From positions 62,001 through 126,000 of the forward strand of contig NZ_QBUG01000007.1 of assembly GCF_003058225.1 (NCBI RefSeq): a stretch of DNA of 64,000 nt, read 5' to 3'. The notes under the pieces were generated by a model. The model was not told the DNA's origin. It searched no databases and saw only the letters and a list, made by a program, of their open reading frames with translations. Of the stretch, positions 1 to 11,186 are shown in pieces. The translations under genes and the position numbers were made by a program. The number at the start of each line of letters is the position of its first letter. Within the stretch, counting starts at the first letter, position 1. The DNA comes from Promicromonospora sp. AC04. Lineage in GTDB: Bacteria > Actinomycetota > Actinomycetes > Actinomycetales > Cellulomonadaceae.

Positions 1-2479
<2,479 letters not shown>

Positions 2480-2485
2480 AGAGGC

Positions 2486-2524
2486 ATCCTAGGGCTGCCC
2501 GCTGACATTCGCACACCTGTTCCA
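2486..2524 (-). promoter_or_regulatory. uvrA promoter with LexA/SOS-like box
   Basis: On the minus strand a TAGGAT hexamer (plus-strand 2486-2491) stands six bases before the uvrA GTG. Seventeen bases further upstream, at the -35 position, is the sequence TGGAACAGGTGTGCGA (2509-2524). It matches 10 of the 12 fixed bases of the Gram-positive LexA box TCGAAC-N4-GTTCGA. Repression by LexA over the -35 region is the inference; uvrA is a classic SOS gene. Confidence 0.55.
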
Positions 2525-2560
2525 TGAATCAATCTGACTGACTCGTCACACCAGCAGGCG

Positions 2561-5389
2561 TCAGCGGACCGCGCGGCCGTCCACGACGCCCGATCGGCGC
2601 ACGCGCGCCTGCAGGTCCAGCGCTCGCAGCAGGTCCTGCTCGTGGGCGTAGGAGCCGTCGACGAGCCGGCGCCGGACGTCCACCACCTCCTGCGCGTGCT
2701 CCGCGGCGGAGTCGCGCAGCCCGAGGTCGAGGTGCACCGAAACCAGGTTCGACAGCGCGGCCGCCAGGCCCGGCAGGTGCACGTCGGGGCCACGGCCGGC
2801 GAGGTCCCGGCGCACACGCACGGCCTCCGCCGTCGGCCCGACGGCGTCCTGGGACCGTCCCACGTCGATGAGCGCCGCGCCGAGGTTGAGCAGCGCGTCG
2901 GCAAGGTCGGCCTCGAAGCGGCCGGGGTCGTCCGCGGCGAGCACCCGCAGCAGGGCGACGGCCTCCTCGGTGGGCGCGACGGCGTCCTCGGCCCGCCCGA
3001 GCTCCGAGTAGAGCACCCCGAGGTTCGACAGCGAGCGGGCGAGGTACTGCTCGCCGGGGTGGCCGTCCTCCGCGAGGCCGCGGCGGATCGCCACGGCCTC
3101 CTGCTCCAGGGGCAGCGCCTCGTCGAGCTCGCCCGCCCGCGAGTAGGTGACTGAGAGGTTCGACAGCGAGGCAGCCAGCATCCGGCGGAACCGGGCCGGG
3201 TTCTCCCGCACGAGCCGACGGCGCAGCAGCACGGCCTCCCGCTCGATGGCGATCGCCTCGTCCAGGTCGCCGAGCCGGGAGCGCATCGCGCCGAGCGAGG
3301 CGAGGGCGTAGGAGAGCTGCCAGGTGTTCGCGGCCGGGTTCTCGCGGGCCAGGTCGCGCCGGATCGCTACCGCCTCGACCACCGGATCGATCGCCTCGAC
3401 GTCGCGGCCGAGCGCGGCGTACGCGTTGCCGAGGTTCGTCAGCGCGTGTGCGAGCTGGTACCGGTGCCGCTCGGGCGCCTGCAGCACGAGGCGGCGGCTG
3501 AGGTCCACCGCCTCCTGCGCCATCGCGGGGGCCTCCTCCGGGCGGCTCTCGGTGAGGGCCACCGACCGGTTGGACAGCGTCAGCGCCAGGGAGACGCCCC
3601 ACTGGCGGGGGTCGCGAGCCACGAGCGTCCGCAGGATCGGGATGACCTCGGTGACGGCCGCCTCGTACTCCCTGACGTAGCCCATCTCGTACTGGGTGAC
3701 CGCCAGGTTGATCAGTGCCCGGGCCAGCTCCGCCTCGATCCAGGACCGGTCACGCGCCGGACCCGCCCGGCACAGCTCGACGGCCTCGAGCTGCAGCGCC
3801 AGGGCCTCCTGGGCGAGCCCGGCATCCCAGTTCGCCGTGCCCAGCGCGTGGACCGCGCTGACCAGCGCGGTGCGGTACCGGTCAGGATCCCCGGCCGCGA
3901 TACGGCGCCAGGCGACGATCGCCGTCTCCAGCGTGTCGAGCGCCTCCGCCAGGCGCCCGGAGTCCTTCAGGGAGACACCGAGGTCGACGAGCGCCTCGGC
4001 CCGGCCCACGGCGTCGCGCGCCGCGGCGACGGCCAGCTCGCCCCGGTCGACGTCGTCCGAGGTGGCGTCCTTCAAGCTGCGCGGCTTGAGCAGGAACATC
4101 GTCCGCATGGCGCGCGGGTCGTCCCCGCAGGAGTCCGCGGCGCGGCGCAGGAGCTCGCTCGCGAGCGCGACCACCCCGGGTATCTCCGCCAGCTCGACCT
4201 CCAGGCGGCGGGCGACGCGCACCACCCGCAGCGCCACCTTCCGCGACAGGCCCCACGTGCACGAGCCGACCAGGCCCACCGACCGGCCGAGCCGGTCGGC
4301 GATGAGCACGTCGGCGACGCGGTCGTGCCCGGCGGCGCTCGACCCCAGCTCCACCACGGAGTCCTGCAGGCCGAGCAGCCAGCGCACGCCCGCCCGCCAG
4401 GGCACCCCGGGGACCACCCGGCGCAGCACGTCGCGCGCGCTCGCGGTGTCGTCCGCGCCGAGCAGGCACGCGGCCGCGACGACGTCCTGGACCTCGTCGA
4501 GGGTCAGCTCCAGCCCTTCCTCCCGCGCCGACCGGGCCCAGGAGTCCGCCGCCACGTTCAGGAGCCCGCGCACGGGGCCGGACTCGTCCTCGAGGACGAG
4601 CACTCCGTCGGCGGCGAGCACGGCGAGCGCCGCCGCGGCGTGCAGGTCGACCACGCGGGTCGCGCCCTCCTGGGTGGGCACCGGGAGGACGGTCCGCACG
4701 GAGCCGTCGACGCCGAGCCGCTCCGCGAACGCGGCGATCGCGGCGTACAGCACGTCGGCATCGGAGAGGTCGGGCGCCAGCGGCAGCTCCAGCGCGGTCT
4801 GCGTGGCGTCGCCGTACTCGAGCTGCGGCCACAGCGTGGAGCCCCAGCGCAGGCGGCGCAGCCACTCCCCGGCCACGCGGGCGAGCAGCAGGACCCGGGT
4901 CCGGCCACGCGCGGGGCGGGCAGCGGCGTCGAGCATCGCGCCCAGGCCGAGCCGCGTCGCGGCGTTGTCCACGACGAACAGGACGTCGCCCTGCGGCCGG
5001 GCGCGGAGGGTGGCGGCCTCGCGGCCGCGCGGCACGGGGACGACGGTCCAGCCGGAGTCGGCCAGCTGGTTCCCGAACTCCTGGGCGAGCCGCGTCTTGC
5101 CGAATCCGGCGGCGCCGATGACGAGCCGCAGGCTGATCGGCGCGGCGCTCTCGGCCCATGCGTGGAGCTCGTCGAGCTCCTGCCGGCGGCCCTGGAACGG
5201 GACGACGGCCCGGGCGGGGTCGAGCAGCGCCGTCGGCCGCCGGATGTCGTCCGGAGGCGGCGCGTCGGCCGCAGCCGAGAGCGGGCCGCGGCTGACCGCT
5301 GTACGGGCGGCTCGGACCGCGGCAGCCAGCCTGGTCGAGACGTCCGAGACCACCACGATGACCCAGTCAACCGGACGAACGTCCAACAC
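2561..5389 (-). CDS. STAND-type P-loop NTPase with C-terminal TPR array (paralogue 1)
   Basis: This 942-residue protein has an N-terminal nucleotide-binding module introduced by LLDPARAVVPFQGRRQELDE. A Walker A GAAGFGKT follows at residues 92-99 and a Walker B-like VLFVVDNA at about 136-143. The second half, from about residue 455, is a run of degenerate tetratricopeptide repeats with the recurring pattern LSNLG..Y...G..DEA. This architecture matches signal-transducing STAND ATPases, in which the TPR array senses a ligand and the NTPase oligomerises; no effector domain is recognisable. The start is uncertain: the frame opens with GTG at 5389 and no good ribosome binding site is visible. A second gene of the same build lies at 20029-22827. 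It is divergent from the small gene at 5563. The function (regulation, defence or other) is unknown. Confidence 0.85.
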   Translation of the reverse strand: MLDVRPVDWVIVVVSDVSTRLAAAVRAARTAVSRGPLSAAADAPPPDDIRRPTALLDPARAVVPFQGRRQELDELHAWAESAAPISLRLVIGAAGFGKTRLAQEFGNQLADSGWTVVPVPRGREAATLRARPQGDVLFVVDNAATRLGLGAMLDAAARPARGRTRVLLLARVAGEWLRRLRWGSTLWPQLEYGDATQTALELPLAPDLSDADVLYAAIAAFAERLGVDGSVRTVLPVPTQEGATRVVDLHAAAALAVLAADGVLVLEDESGPVRGLLNVAADSWARSAREEGLELTLDEVQDVVAAACLLGADDTASARDVLRRVVPGVPWRAGVRWLLGLQDSVVELGSSAAGHDRVADVLIADRLGRSVGLVGSCTWGLSRKVALRVVRVARRLEVELAEIPGVVALASELLRRAADSCGDDPRAMRTMFLLKPRSLKDATSDDVDRGELAVAAARDAVGRAEALVDLGVSLKDSGRLAEALDTLETAIVAWRRIAAGDPDRYRTALVSAVHALGTANWDAGLAQEALALQLEAVELCRAGPARDRSWIEAELARALINLAVTQYEMGYVREYEAAVTEVIPILRTLVARDPRQWGVSLALTLSNRSVALTESRPEEAPAMAQEAVDLSRRLVLQAPERHRYQLAHALTNLGNAYAALGRDVEAIDPVVEAVAIRRDLARENPAANTWQLSYALASLGAMRSRLGDLDEAIAIEREAVLLRRRLVRENPARFRRMLAASLSNLSVTYSRAGELDEALPLEQEAVAIRRGLAEDGHPGEQYLARSLSNLGVLYSELGRAEDAVAPTEEAVALLRVLAADDPGRFEADLADALLNLGAALIDVGRSQDAVGPTAEAVRVRRDLAGRGPDVHLPGLAAALSNLVSVHLDLGLRDSAAEHAQEVVDVRRRLVDGSYAHEQDLLRALDLQARVRRSGVVDGRAVR

Positions 5390-5443
5390 TCAAGAGGTAC
5401 GAGCAGAGTGATTCACCCCGTTAACAAAGCACGGCGCGACAGA

Positions 5444-5531
5444 TTGCCCGCCAGTCCGGCAATGCGGGCAAAGGTTGCATACCGCCCTCGATCGCGACAT
5501 CCTTCCCCTCGGCCGGGTGAAAGCCCGGCCG
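5444..5531. promoter_or_regulatory. two small hairpins in the divergent intergenic region
   Basis: The region between the STAND gene and the small plus-strand gene contains two 8-bp stems: TTGCCCGC (5444-5451) with GCGGGCAA (5464-5471), and CGGCCGGG (5510-5517) with CCCGGCCG (5524-5531). The second lies 32 bases before the small gene's start and would be in its 5' leader. No riboswitch class was recognised. Confidence 0.35.
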
Positions 5532-5562
5532 TTCCACGACCGCACGGACGAAAGGCAGGCAC

Positions 5563-5799
5563 GTGAGCCTGAACCTGAACAAGCTCGTCGACAAGGCCTA
5601 CAAGGATCAGAGCATCGCCGCGATCCTGGCGGCTCCGCCGTCGGCTCTGCTCGGCCTCACGCCGAAGCACGACGAGATGCTCGCCGAGCTCAAGATCAAG
5701 ACGATCGAGGACCTGGGCAACTGGCAGCACGCGGTCCACGCGCAGGCGCTCGTGACCCTCGCGGACGCCGAGGTGCCCGCGGTCGCCGGCGACAAGTAG
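5563..5799 (+). CDS. small helical (HhH-like) protein of unknown function
   Basis: This 78-residue protein starts with GTG (N-terminus VSLNLNKLVDKAYKDQSIAA) behind a GAAAGG Shine-Dalgarno-like sequence. It is predicted to be all helical. The central segment APPSALLGLTPKHDEMLAEL followed by KIKTIEDLGN resembles a helix-hairpin-helix-type unit, with a loop, a repeated acidic helix and the IxTIxDL pattern. There is no signal peptide and no membrane segment. Small proteins of this build are, to my knowledge, scattered through actinobacteria without an assigned role; that is recollection rather than a search. It stands alone between a divergent STAND-TPR gene and a strong hairpin terminator. Whether it works with the STAND protein is speculation. 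Confidence 0.75.
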   Translation: MSLNLNKLVDKAYKDQSIAAILAAPPSALLGLTPKHDEMLAELKIKTIEDLGNWQHAVHAQALVTLADAEVPAVAGDK

Positions 5800-5840
5800 G
5801 CCCGACCCGGCGGTCGCACCAGACCCGTCAGTCGCGCGAC

Positions 5841-5872
5841 GGCGCCCGTCCACCTCACGGTGGGCGGGCGCC
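5841..5872 (+). terminator. hairpin terminator after the small gene
   Basis: A 14-bp stem (5841-5854 with 5859-5872, one G-T pair) and a 4-base loop lie about 40 bases after the stop codon of the small gene. A U-tract is weak (TTCG follows), as is common in high-GC genomes. Confidence 0.65.
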
Positions 5873-5885
5873 TTCGCCGTCCACG

Positions 5886-5961
5886 GAGCCCGCCCGCGGA
5901 GCCTGGCCAAAGCCCGACCGCAGAGCCCGTCCGCAGAGCCCGGCCGCAAAGCCCGTCCGCG
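5886..5961. repeat. 13-bp imperfect tandem repeat
   Basis: About six units of the form GAGCCCGTCCGCA start at 5886, 5899, 5910 (two bases shorter), 5923, 5936 and 5949. The array sits between two converging genes, directly before the sthA stop codon, and contains no credible reading frame. Confidence 0.7.
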
Positions 5962-5970
5962 GCGCCGTCC

Positions 5971-7389
5971 TCAGAGCCCGAACCGCTCCACGTCCCGCAT
6001 CTTGTTGGTCGCGTCCAGGGCCGCGACCTTGTACGCCTCGGCGAGCGTCGGGTAGTTGAACACGGTGTCGACCAGGTGGTCCACGGTGCCGCCCGTGGTC
6101 ATGATCGCCTGCCCGATGTGGATGATCTCCGTCGCGCCGGTCCCGAACACGTGCACGCCCAGCACCTTGCGGTCCTCGGTGGAGACCAGCAGCTTGAGCA
6201 TCCCGTAGGAGTCGCCGACGATCTGCCCGCGCGCCAGCTCGCGGTAGCGCGCGACCCCCACCTCGTACGGCACGCCGGCCGTGGTGAGCTGGTCCTCGGT
6301 GTCCCCGCAGTAGGAGATCTCGGGGATCGTGTAGATCCCGATGGGCTGCAGCTCCAGGATCGAGGAGACCGGCTCGCCGAACGCGTGGTACGCCGCGAGC
6401 CGCCCCTGCTCCTGCGAGGTCGCCGCGAGCGCCGGGAACCCGATGACGTCGCCGACGGCGTAGATGTGCTCGACGTCGGTGCGGAACTGCTTGTCGACCG
6501 GGAGCCGCCCGCGCTTGTCCGCCTCGAGCCCGGCCGCGGCGAGGTCGAGGGTGTCGGTCGAGCCCTGCCGGCCGGCGGAGTAGAGGACACAGTCGGCCGG
6601 GATCCGCTTGCCGGAGGCCAGCGCGGTGACGGTCCCGCCCTCTCCGGCGGTCACGGACTCGACGGCCTCCCCCAGCCGGAACGTGACGGACAGGTCGCGC
6701 AGCTGGAACTTGAGCGCCTCGACGACCTCGGAGTCGCAGAAGTCGAGGATCTTGTCGCGCACCTCGACGACCGTGACCCGCGTGCCGAGCGCGGCAAAGA
6801 CCGACGCGTACTCGATGCCGATCACGCCGGCGCCGACCACGACCATCGTCCGGGGCACCTCGGTCATGTCGAGGATCCCGTCGGAGTCGACCACGCGGAC
6901 GCCGTCGAACGCGATGTTCCCGGGGCGCGCGGGCCGGGTGCCGACCGCGATGACTATCTTGTCGGCGCTCAGTCGCCGGACGACGTCGCCCTCGGCGTCC
7001 GTCACCTCGATGTCGTGCGGCCCGGCGAACCGGGCGCTGCCCACCACGGTCTCGACGTGGTTGCGGGCGAGCTGGTTGCGCACCACCTCGAGCTCGCGGC
7101 CGATGACGTGCTGCAGCCGGGCCAGCAGGTCCTGGACGGTGATGTGCTCCTTGAGCCGGTAGCTGGAGCCGTACACGTCCCGCATCTGCAGGCCGGTCAG
7201 GTACAGGACCGCCTCGCGCAGCGTCTTGGACGGGATCGTGCCCGTGTGGAGACTGACCCCGCCGACCATGTCGCGCCGCTCGACGACCGCCACCCGCTTG
7301 CCGAGCTTGGCAGCGCCGATCGCGGCCTTCTGGCCGCCCGGCCCGGAGCCGATCACGACGAGGTCGAAGTGGTTCTCGCGTGCATCCAT
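5971..7389 (-). CDS. sthA: soluble (Si-specific) NAD(P)+ transhydrogenase
   Basis: This 472-residue flavoprotein of the disulfide oxidoreductase fold exchanges reducing equivalents between NADPH and NAD+ in the cytosol. The N-terminal FAD-binding motif is [20 protein letters not shown] (about residues 11-30). The segment [19 protein letters not shown] holds Ser and Thr where lipoamide dehydrogenase has its redox cysteines, which is the hallmark of SthA as opposed to Lpd. A second dinucleotide motif, [14 protein letters not shown], lies near residue 178, and [13 protein letters not shown] closes the FAD site. The C-terminal dimer domain ends in [20 protein letters not shown]. It starts with ATG at 7389, divergent from the YciI gene. 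Length and motifs are complete. Confidence 0.93.
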   Translation of the reverse strand: MDARENHFDLVVIGSGPGGQKAAIGAAKLGKRVAVVERRDMVGGVSLHTGTIPSKTLREAVLYLTGLQMRDVYGSSYRLKEHITVQDLLARLQHVIGRELEVVRNQLARNHVETVVGSARFAGPHDIEVTDAEGDVVRRLSADKIVIAVGTRPARPGNIAFDGVRVVDSDGILDMTEVPRTMVVVGAGVIGIEYASVFAALGTRVTVVEVRDKILDFCDSEVVEALKFQLRDLSVTFRLGEAVESVTAGEGGTVTALASGKRIPADCVLYSAGRQGSTDTLDLAAAGLEADKRGRLPVDKQFRTDVEHIYAVGDVIGFPALAATSQEQGRLAAYHAFGEPVSSILELQPIGIYTIPEISYCGDTEDQLTTAGVPYEVGVARYRELARGQIVGDSYGMLKLLVSTEDRKVLGVHVFGTGATEIIHIGQAIMTTGGTVDHLVDTVFNYPTLAEAYKVAALDATNKMRDVERFGL

Positions 7390-7479
7390 GCTCTGAGTGT
7401 GGGGGGTGGGGCCCGTCCGTGACGAGCGACTTCATCAGGAATTAACCGGCCGCGCCCGCCGGATGGCAGGCTGGCGCCC

Positions 7480-7761
7480 ATGAGCATCTTCGCAGTGAGC
7501 TACACCTACAACGACGACGTCGCGACCCGTGACGAGGCCCGCCCGAGCCACCGTGACTTCCTGCGCGGCCTCAATGCGGACGGCATCGTCCGCGCCTCGG
7601 GTCCGGTGGACAACGGTGGAGCGGCGCTGATCATCGTGGAGGCGGAGTCCGTCCAGGCCGTCGAGACCCTGCTCGACGCCGACCCGTTCGCGACCCGCGG
7701 CCTCATCGCCGAGCGCACTGTGCGCGGGTGGGACGTCGTGATCGGCGGCCTGGCCGAGTAG
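7480..7761 (+). CDS. YciI family protein
   Basis: This 93-residue single-domain protein has the ferredoxin-like YciI/YCII fold: an opening strand FAVSYTYNDD, an Arg/His-rich helix RPSHRDFLRGLNADG, and the strands IVRASGPVDNGGAALIIVEA and AERTVRGWDVV. Family members are small cytosolic proteins. Some act as dehydrochlorinase-like or isomerase-like enzymes, but most have no known reaction. The conserved His of the family lies in the PSHRDF segment. The gene is monocistronic, divergent from sthA and ended by a strong hairpin shared with the converging galactosidase gene. No specific substrate can be assigned. Confidence 0.85.
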   Translation: MSIFAVSYTYNDDVATRDEARPSHRDFLRGLNADGIVRASGPVDNGGAALIIVEAESVQAVETLLDADPFATRGLIAERTVRGWDVVIGGLAE

Positions 7762-7780
7762 CCGGGGACAGCGCGCGAGG

Positions 7781-7820
7781 GACGGCGGGCGCGCGCACCC
7801 AGGTGCGCGCGCCCGCCGTC
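7781..7820. terminator. bidirectional hairpin terminator
   Basis: A perfect 19-bp inverted repeat (7781-7799 with 7802-7820) has a minimal loop and sits between the converging YciI and alpha-galactosidase genes. It would act for both strands. Confidence 0.8.
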
Positions 7821-7836
7821 GTCCGGCCCGGCCGGC

Positions 7837-9852
7837 TCACGCGCAGGTGAGCTCCGGCGCCGCCCACGTCGAGTGGTCGTAGTTGATCGACCCGTCCGCG
7901 TCTCCGGCCCGCAGCACCAGCTCGGTCACGCCGGTGGTGTCGACGTCGAGCGGCGCGGCGCCGTCCGCCCCGGTCAGCTCGCCGGACTCGGCGAGCACCT
8001 CGCCGTCGCCCAGCACGGTGAAGGTGACCGACCCGAGGTCGCCCACCTCGTCGTCGACGCCGACGTCGGCGGTGAACCGCGTGCACTGTCCGCCGAGGTA
8101 GTACACGACCTCGGAGGCCGCGTGCGCGGCCAGGCCCTTGTCGTAGACCACCCCGCCGACCGTGATCGGGTTGCCGTCCACGGACTCGTCCAGGCCCAGC
8201 TCGCCCCAGCCGACGTGTGCGCTCACCGGGTCGAGGTCGCTGAGCCACCCGGTGCCCGACGGCGGCACCGCCACCCGCACGTTCCCGTGCCCGGCCACCG
8301 CCGTGACCGTGCCGAGCTCGGTGGTGTACCCGAGGGAGCCGGTCAGGTCGTGCAGGCCGGTGGCGGCGTCGGCGGTCGCGGTGACCCGCCACGTCGCGGT
8401 GAGCGAGCGGCCCCCCGGCAGCGCGTCGGCGTCCGGCACATCGACCTCCTGCGCGACCCACCCGTCCGGCACCGCCAGGTCCCACGACAGCTCGGTCGCG
8501 GGCGTGGTGCCGTGGTTGGTCGCGGTCACCGACGCCTCGAACGACGCCCCCGGGTCGAGGTATCCGGTGCCGGACCCGGTCTTCGTGGTGACCTCCGCCG
8601 AGACCAGCGGGTCGGCGTGGCCCGGCCGTGCCGGCGTCACCTCGACGTAGAGCGAGCCGTGCGCCGGGACGGAACCCCGGATCTCGCCGCGCGTCTCGGT
8701 CACGCCGCCGTCCCACAGGTCGCGGACGGCGTACGCGGGCGCATCGTCCAGCCCGAGCACCTCGGCAGTGGTCGAGACCGTGCCCGCCTGGTCGGAGCGG
8801 TTGAGCAGCACGGCAGCGACGCCGCCGTCGGCCAGGGGCTTGGCCCAGACCTCGACGTCGCCGTCGTCCGCGACCCGGTGCCCCTGCACACCCGCCCAGT
8901 CCTGGTTGACCGCGAGGACCTCGGGGTCCGTGAGCACGGCCAGGGTCTCGGCGTCCATGTCGCGCAGGTCGTTGCCCGCGATGAGCGGGGCGTTCATGAC
9001 CGACCACAGGGCCATGTGCGAGCGGTACTCGTCGGTGGTCATGCCGCCGTTGCCGACCTCGAGCATGTCGGGGTCGTTCCAGGCGTTGGGGCCGGAATAG
9101 GCCTCCAGGCCGACCTGCTGGTCGAGGATGGAGGTGACGCTCCCCCAGTTGTCGGAGATGTCGCCGGTGGTGCGCCAGAGGTGTCCCAGCTCGGGGCCGA
9201 AGCTCGCCCACGGGTCGCTCTCGCCCCACTCGCAGATCGAGAACACTATGGGCCGGCCGGTGGCCAGCAGCGCCTCCGCCATCGCGGTGTACCGCTCCAG
9301 CGCGGGGCGGCCCTCGTTGTTGCAGTTGTCGTACTTGAGCAGGTCGACCTCCCACTCGGCGAACTTCGCGGCGTCCGCCTCCTCGTGGTCGAGGCTGGCC
9401 GGCAGGTGCTGGCACGTTGCGGTCCCCGCCGACGAGTAGATGCCGAGCTTGAGGCCCTTGGCGTGCACGTAGTCGGCGAGGGCCTTGATGCCGCTCGGGA
9501 ACCGCTCGGGGTCTGCCTGGAGGTTGCCGTCGGCGTCGCGCGCGGGTGCCATCCAGCAGTCGTCGATGTTGACGTACTCGTAGCCGGCGTCCGCCATGCC
9601 GGAGGCCACCATGGCGTCGGCGGTCTCGCGGATCAGCTCCTCGTCGATGTCGCACCCGAACTTGTTCCACGAGTTCCACCCCAGGGGCGGCGTGGGGGTC
9701 AGCGGCAGCTTCTCGAAGGCCGCGGCCGCCCGCTCGTCCGGCGACGGCGGCGGCGCGGCCGTCGCGGGCAGCCCGGCGAGCACCAGTGCGGCTGCTCCGG
9801 TGATAGATGTGAGCGCTGAGATGAGGGGGGTCAGGATGCGCGTTCGGATCAC
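7837..9852 (-). CDS. secreted GH27 alpha-galactosidase with NPCBM domain
   Basis: This 671-residue exported glycosidase removes terminal alpha-galactose residues, for example from raffinose-type sugars or galactomannan. It has a Sec signal peptide ending near ATAAPPP (residue 34) and a GH27 (beta/alpha)8 barrel from PPLGWNSWNKFGC to about residue 410. The nucleophile Asp175 is in LLKYDNCNN and the acid/base Asp231 is in WRTTGDISDNW; the barrel ends at NQDWAGVQGHR. A NEW3-type beta domain (about 412-510) and a C-terminal NPCBM domain (about 535-671, with GLAAHAASEVVYYL) follow and probably bind carbohydrate. The start is GTG at 9852, with GGAGG eight bases upstream. A consensus promoter with a possible operator lies upstream. 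Alpha-N-acetylgalactosaminidase or beta-arabinopyranosidase activity is a less likely alternative. Confidence 0.93.
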   Translation of the reverse strand: MIRTRILTPLISALTSITGAAALVLAGLPATAAPPPSPDERAAAAFEKLPLTPTPPLGWNSWNKFGCDIDEELIRETADAMVASGMADAGYEYVNIDDCWMAPARDADGNLQADPERFPSGIKALADYVHAKGLKLGIYSSAGTATCQHLPASLDHEEADAAKFAEWEVDLLKYDNCNNEGRPALERYTAMAEALLATGRPIVFSICEWGESDPWASFGPELGHLWRTTGDISDNWGSVTSILDQQVGLEAYSGPNAWNDPDMLEVGNGGMTTDEYRSHMALWSVMNAPLIAGNDLRDMDAETLAVLTDPEVLAVNQDWAGVQGHRVADDGDVEVWAKPLADGGVAAVLLNRSDQAGTVSTTAEVLGLDDAPAYAVRDLWDGGVTETRGEIRGSVPAHGSLYVEVTPARPGHADPLVSAEVTTKTGSGTGYLDPGASFEASVTATNHGTTPATELSWDLAVPDGWVAQEVDVPDADALPGGRSLTATWRVTATADAATGLHDLTGSLGYTTELGTVTAVAGHGNVRVAVPPSGTGWLSDLDPVSAHVGWGELGLDESVDGNPITVGGVVYDKGLAAHAASEVVYYLGGQCTRFTADVGVDDEVGDLGSVTFTVLGDGEVLAESGELTGADGAAPLDVDTTGVTELVLRAGDADGSINYDHSTWAAPELTCA

Positions 9853-9883
9853 GTGCAGGCCTCCTTGCCTGAGTGGATCGCTG

Positions 9884-9896
9884 CCGGTCCGACCGG
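9884..9896. promoter_or_regulatory. possible operator of the galactosidase gene
   Basis: A 6-1-6 perfect inverted repeat CCGGTC-C-GACCGG lies between the predicted transcription start and the GTG of the galactosidase gene, where a sugar-responsive repressor could act. No regulator gene is adjacent. Confidence 0.35.
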
Positions 9897-9918
9897 TCGC
9901 CCTGCCGGGCCACAGGCA

Positions 9919-9947
9919 ATTTCACCCGCAGGTGGCCGCCGTGTCAA
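9919..9947 (-). promoter_or_regulatory. sigma-A-type promoter of the galactosidase gene
   Basis: On the minus strand a perfect -35 TTGACA (plus 9942-9947) is followed after 17 bases by TGAAAT (plus 9919-9924). The leader would be about 60 bases. Confidence 0.6.
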
Positions 9948-10018
9948 CGCTCGCCGGCGGCCCGCGACCACCGACGGCCCCACCCGGTGACGGCGACGGC
10001 GGCCGCCTCCGGCGTCGG

Positions 10019-10072
10019 ACAGCGGGCCGGCGGCCGCGCCCACTCTCGTGGACGCGGCCGCCGGCCCGCTGT
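10019..10072 (-). terminator. terminator of terC
   Basis: A perfect 20-bp stem (10019-10038 with 10053-10072) with a 14-base loop lies about 25 bases after the terC stop codon. Confidence 0.75.
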
Positions 10073-10097
10073 ACTGCTTGTTGGTGCCTGGTCGGCG

Positions 10098-11144
10098 TTA
10101 CTTCGACACGTCCTCCGAGGCCTCCTCAGCGGCCTCCTCAGCAGCCTCCTGCTTGGCCTCGATCCGCGCGTCGTACGCCGATTTCATGAGGCTCGCCACG
10201 GTGCCGACCACGAGCGATACGACGATCACCGTGAGCGACAGCCAGATCGGGATCTCGGGCGCCCACTCGAAGCCCTCACCGCCGTTGATCCACGGCAGCG
10301 AGTTGGTGTGCAGCGCCTCGAGGATCAGCTTGATGCCGATGAAGCCGAGGATGGCCGAGAGCGCGAGGGGCAGGTACACCAGCCGGTCGAGCAGGCCGCC
10401 CAGCAGGAAGTAGAGCTGGCGCAGGCCCATCAGCGCGAACAGGTTGGTGGCGAACACGATGAACGGGTCCCTCGTGATGCCGAAGATCGCGGGGATCGAG
10501 TCGACCGCGAACAGGACGTCCGTGGAGCCGATCGCCAGGAACACGATGATCATCGGCGTGAAGAGCCGGCGGCCGTCGATAGTGGTGGTCAGCTTCGCGC
10601 CGTTGTACTGGTGGTGCAGCGGCAGGACCCGCCGCATCATCCGGATGAGCGCGTTCTCCTTGTAGTCGTCGTGCTCCTCCGGCGACTCGGGCATCGCCTG
10701 CTGGATCGCCGTGTAGATGAGGAACGCGCCGAAGATGTAGAAGAGCCAGGTGAACTGCTCGATCAGGGCCGCACCCGCGAGGATGAACGCGGCGCGGAAG
10801 ATCAGCGCCATGATGATGCCGACCATCAGCACCCGCTGCTGCTGCTCACGCGGCACCGCGAACCGGGCCATGATGATGACGAACACGAAGAGGTTGTCGA
10901 CGCTCAGGGAGTACTCCATGAGCCAGCCGGCGTAGAACTCTGCGGCCGGGGTGACACCGCCGACGCCCCAGACGATCGCACCGAAGATCACCGCCAGGCC
11001 CACGTAGAAGCCCACCCAGATGGCGCTCTCCTTCATCGACGGGACGTGCGGGCGACGTCCGACGATGAGGAGGTCGGCGATCAGCAGGACGAGCATCGCC
11101 GCTAGCGAGATCACCTCGAAGGTCACGGGAAGTTCGTGGACCAT
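10098..11144 (-). CDS. TerC family integral membrane protein (probable Mn exporter)
   Basis: This 348-residue polytopic membrane protein (about seven to nine hydrophobic segments) starts MVHELPVTFEVISLAAMLVL at the ATG at 11144. TerC/Alx signature segments are present: AEFYAGWLMEYSLSVDNLFV with its conserved acidic residues near residue 75, and IGSTDVLFAVDSIPAIFGIT near residue 220. The C-terminus is a charged EAAEEAAEEASEDV tail. TerC/Alx/YkoY proteins are implicated in Mn2+ efflux and in metalating exported enzymes. The leader carries what looks like a yybP-ykoY Mn riboswitch, which fits an export role. An upstream extension of the frame (to 11489) would run through that leader and is rejected. 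Tellurite resistance is the historical name, not an inference here. Confidence 0.9.
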   Translation of the reverse strand: MVHELPVTFEVISLAAMLVLLIADLLIVGRRPHVPSMKESAIWVGFYVGLAVIFGAIVWGVGGVTPAAEFYAGWLMEYSLSVDNLFVFVIIMARFAVPREQQQRVLMVGIIMALIFRAAFILAGAALIEQFTWLFYIFGAFLIYTAIQQAMPESPEEHDDYKENALIRMMRRVLPLHHQYNGAKLTTTIDGRRLFTPMIIVFLAIGSTDVLFAVDSIPAIFGITRDPFIVFATNLFALMGLRQLYFLLGGLLDRLVYLPLALSAILGFIGIKLILEALHTNSLPWINGGEGFEWAPEIPIWLSLTVIVVSLVVGTVASLMKSAYDARIEAKQEAAEEAAEEASEDVSK

Positions 11145-11186
11145 TGTTTCCTTCCGGAACGGGGAGGAACGCGCGACAGCATCGAG

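Noticed and set aside
5971-7389. Lipoamide dehydrogenase as identity of the flavoprotein
   Set aside because: The redox-active CxxxxC pair is missing ([14 protein letters not shown]), which fits transhydrogenase SthA instead.
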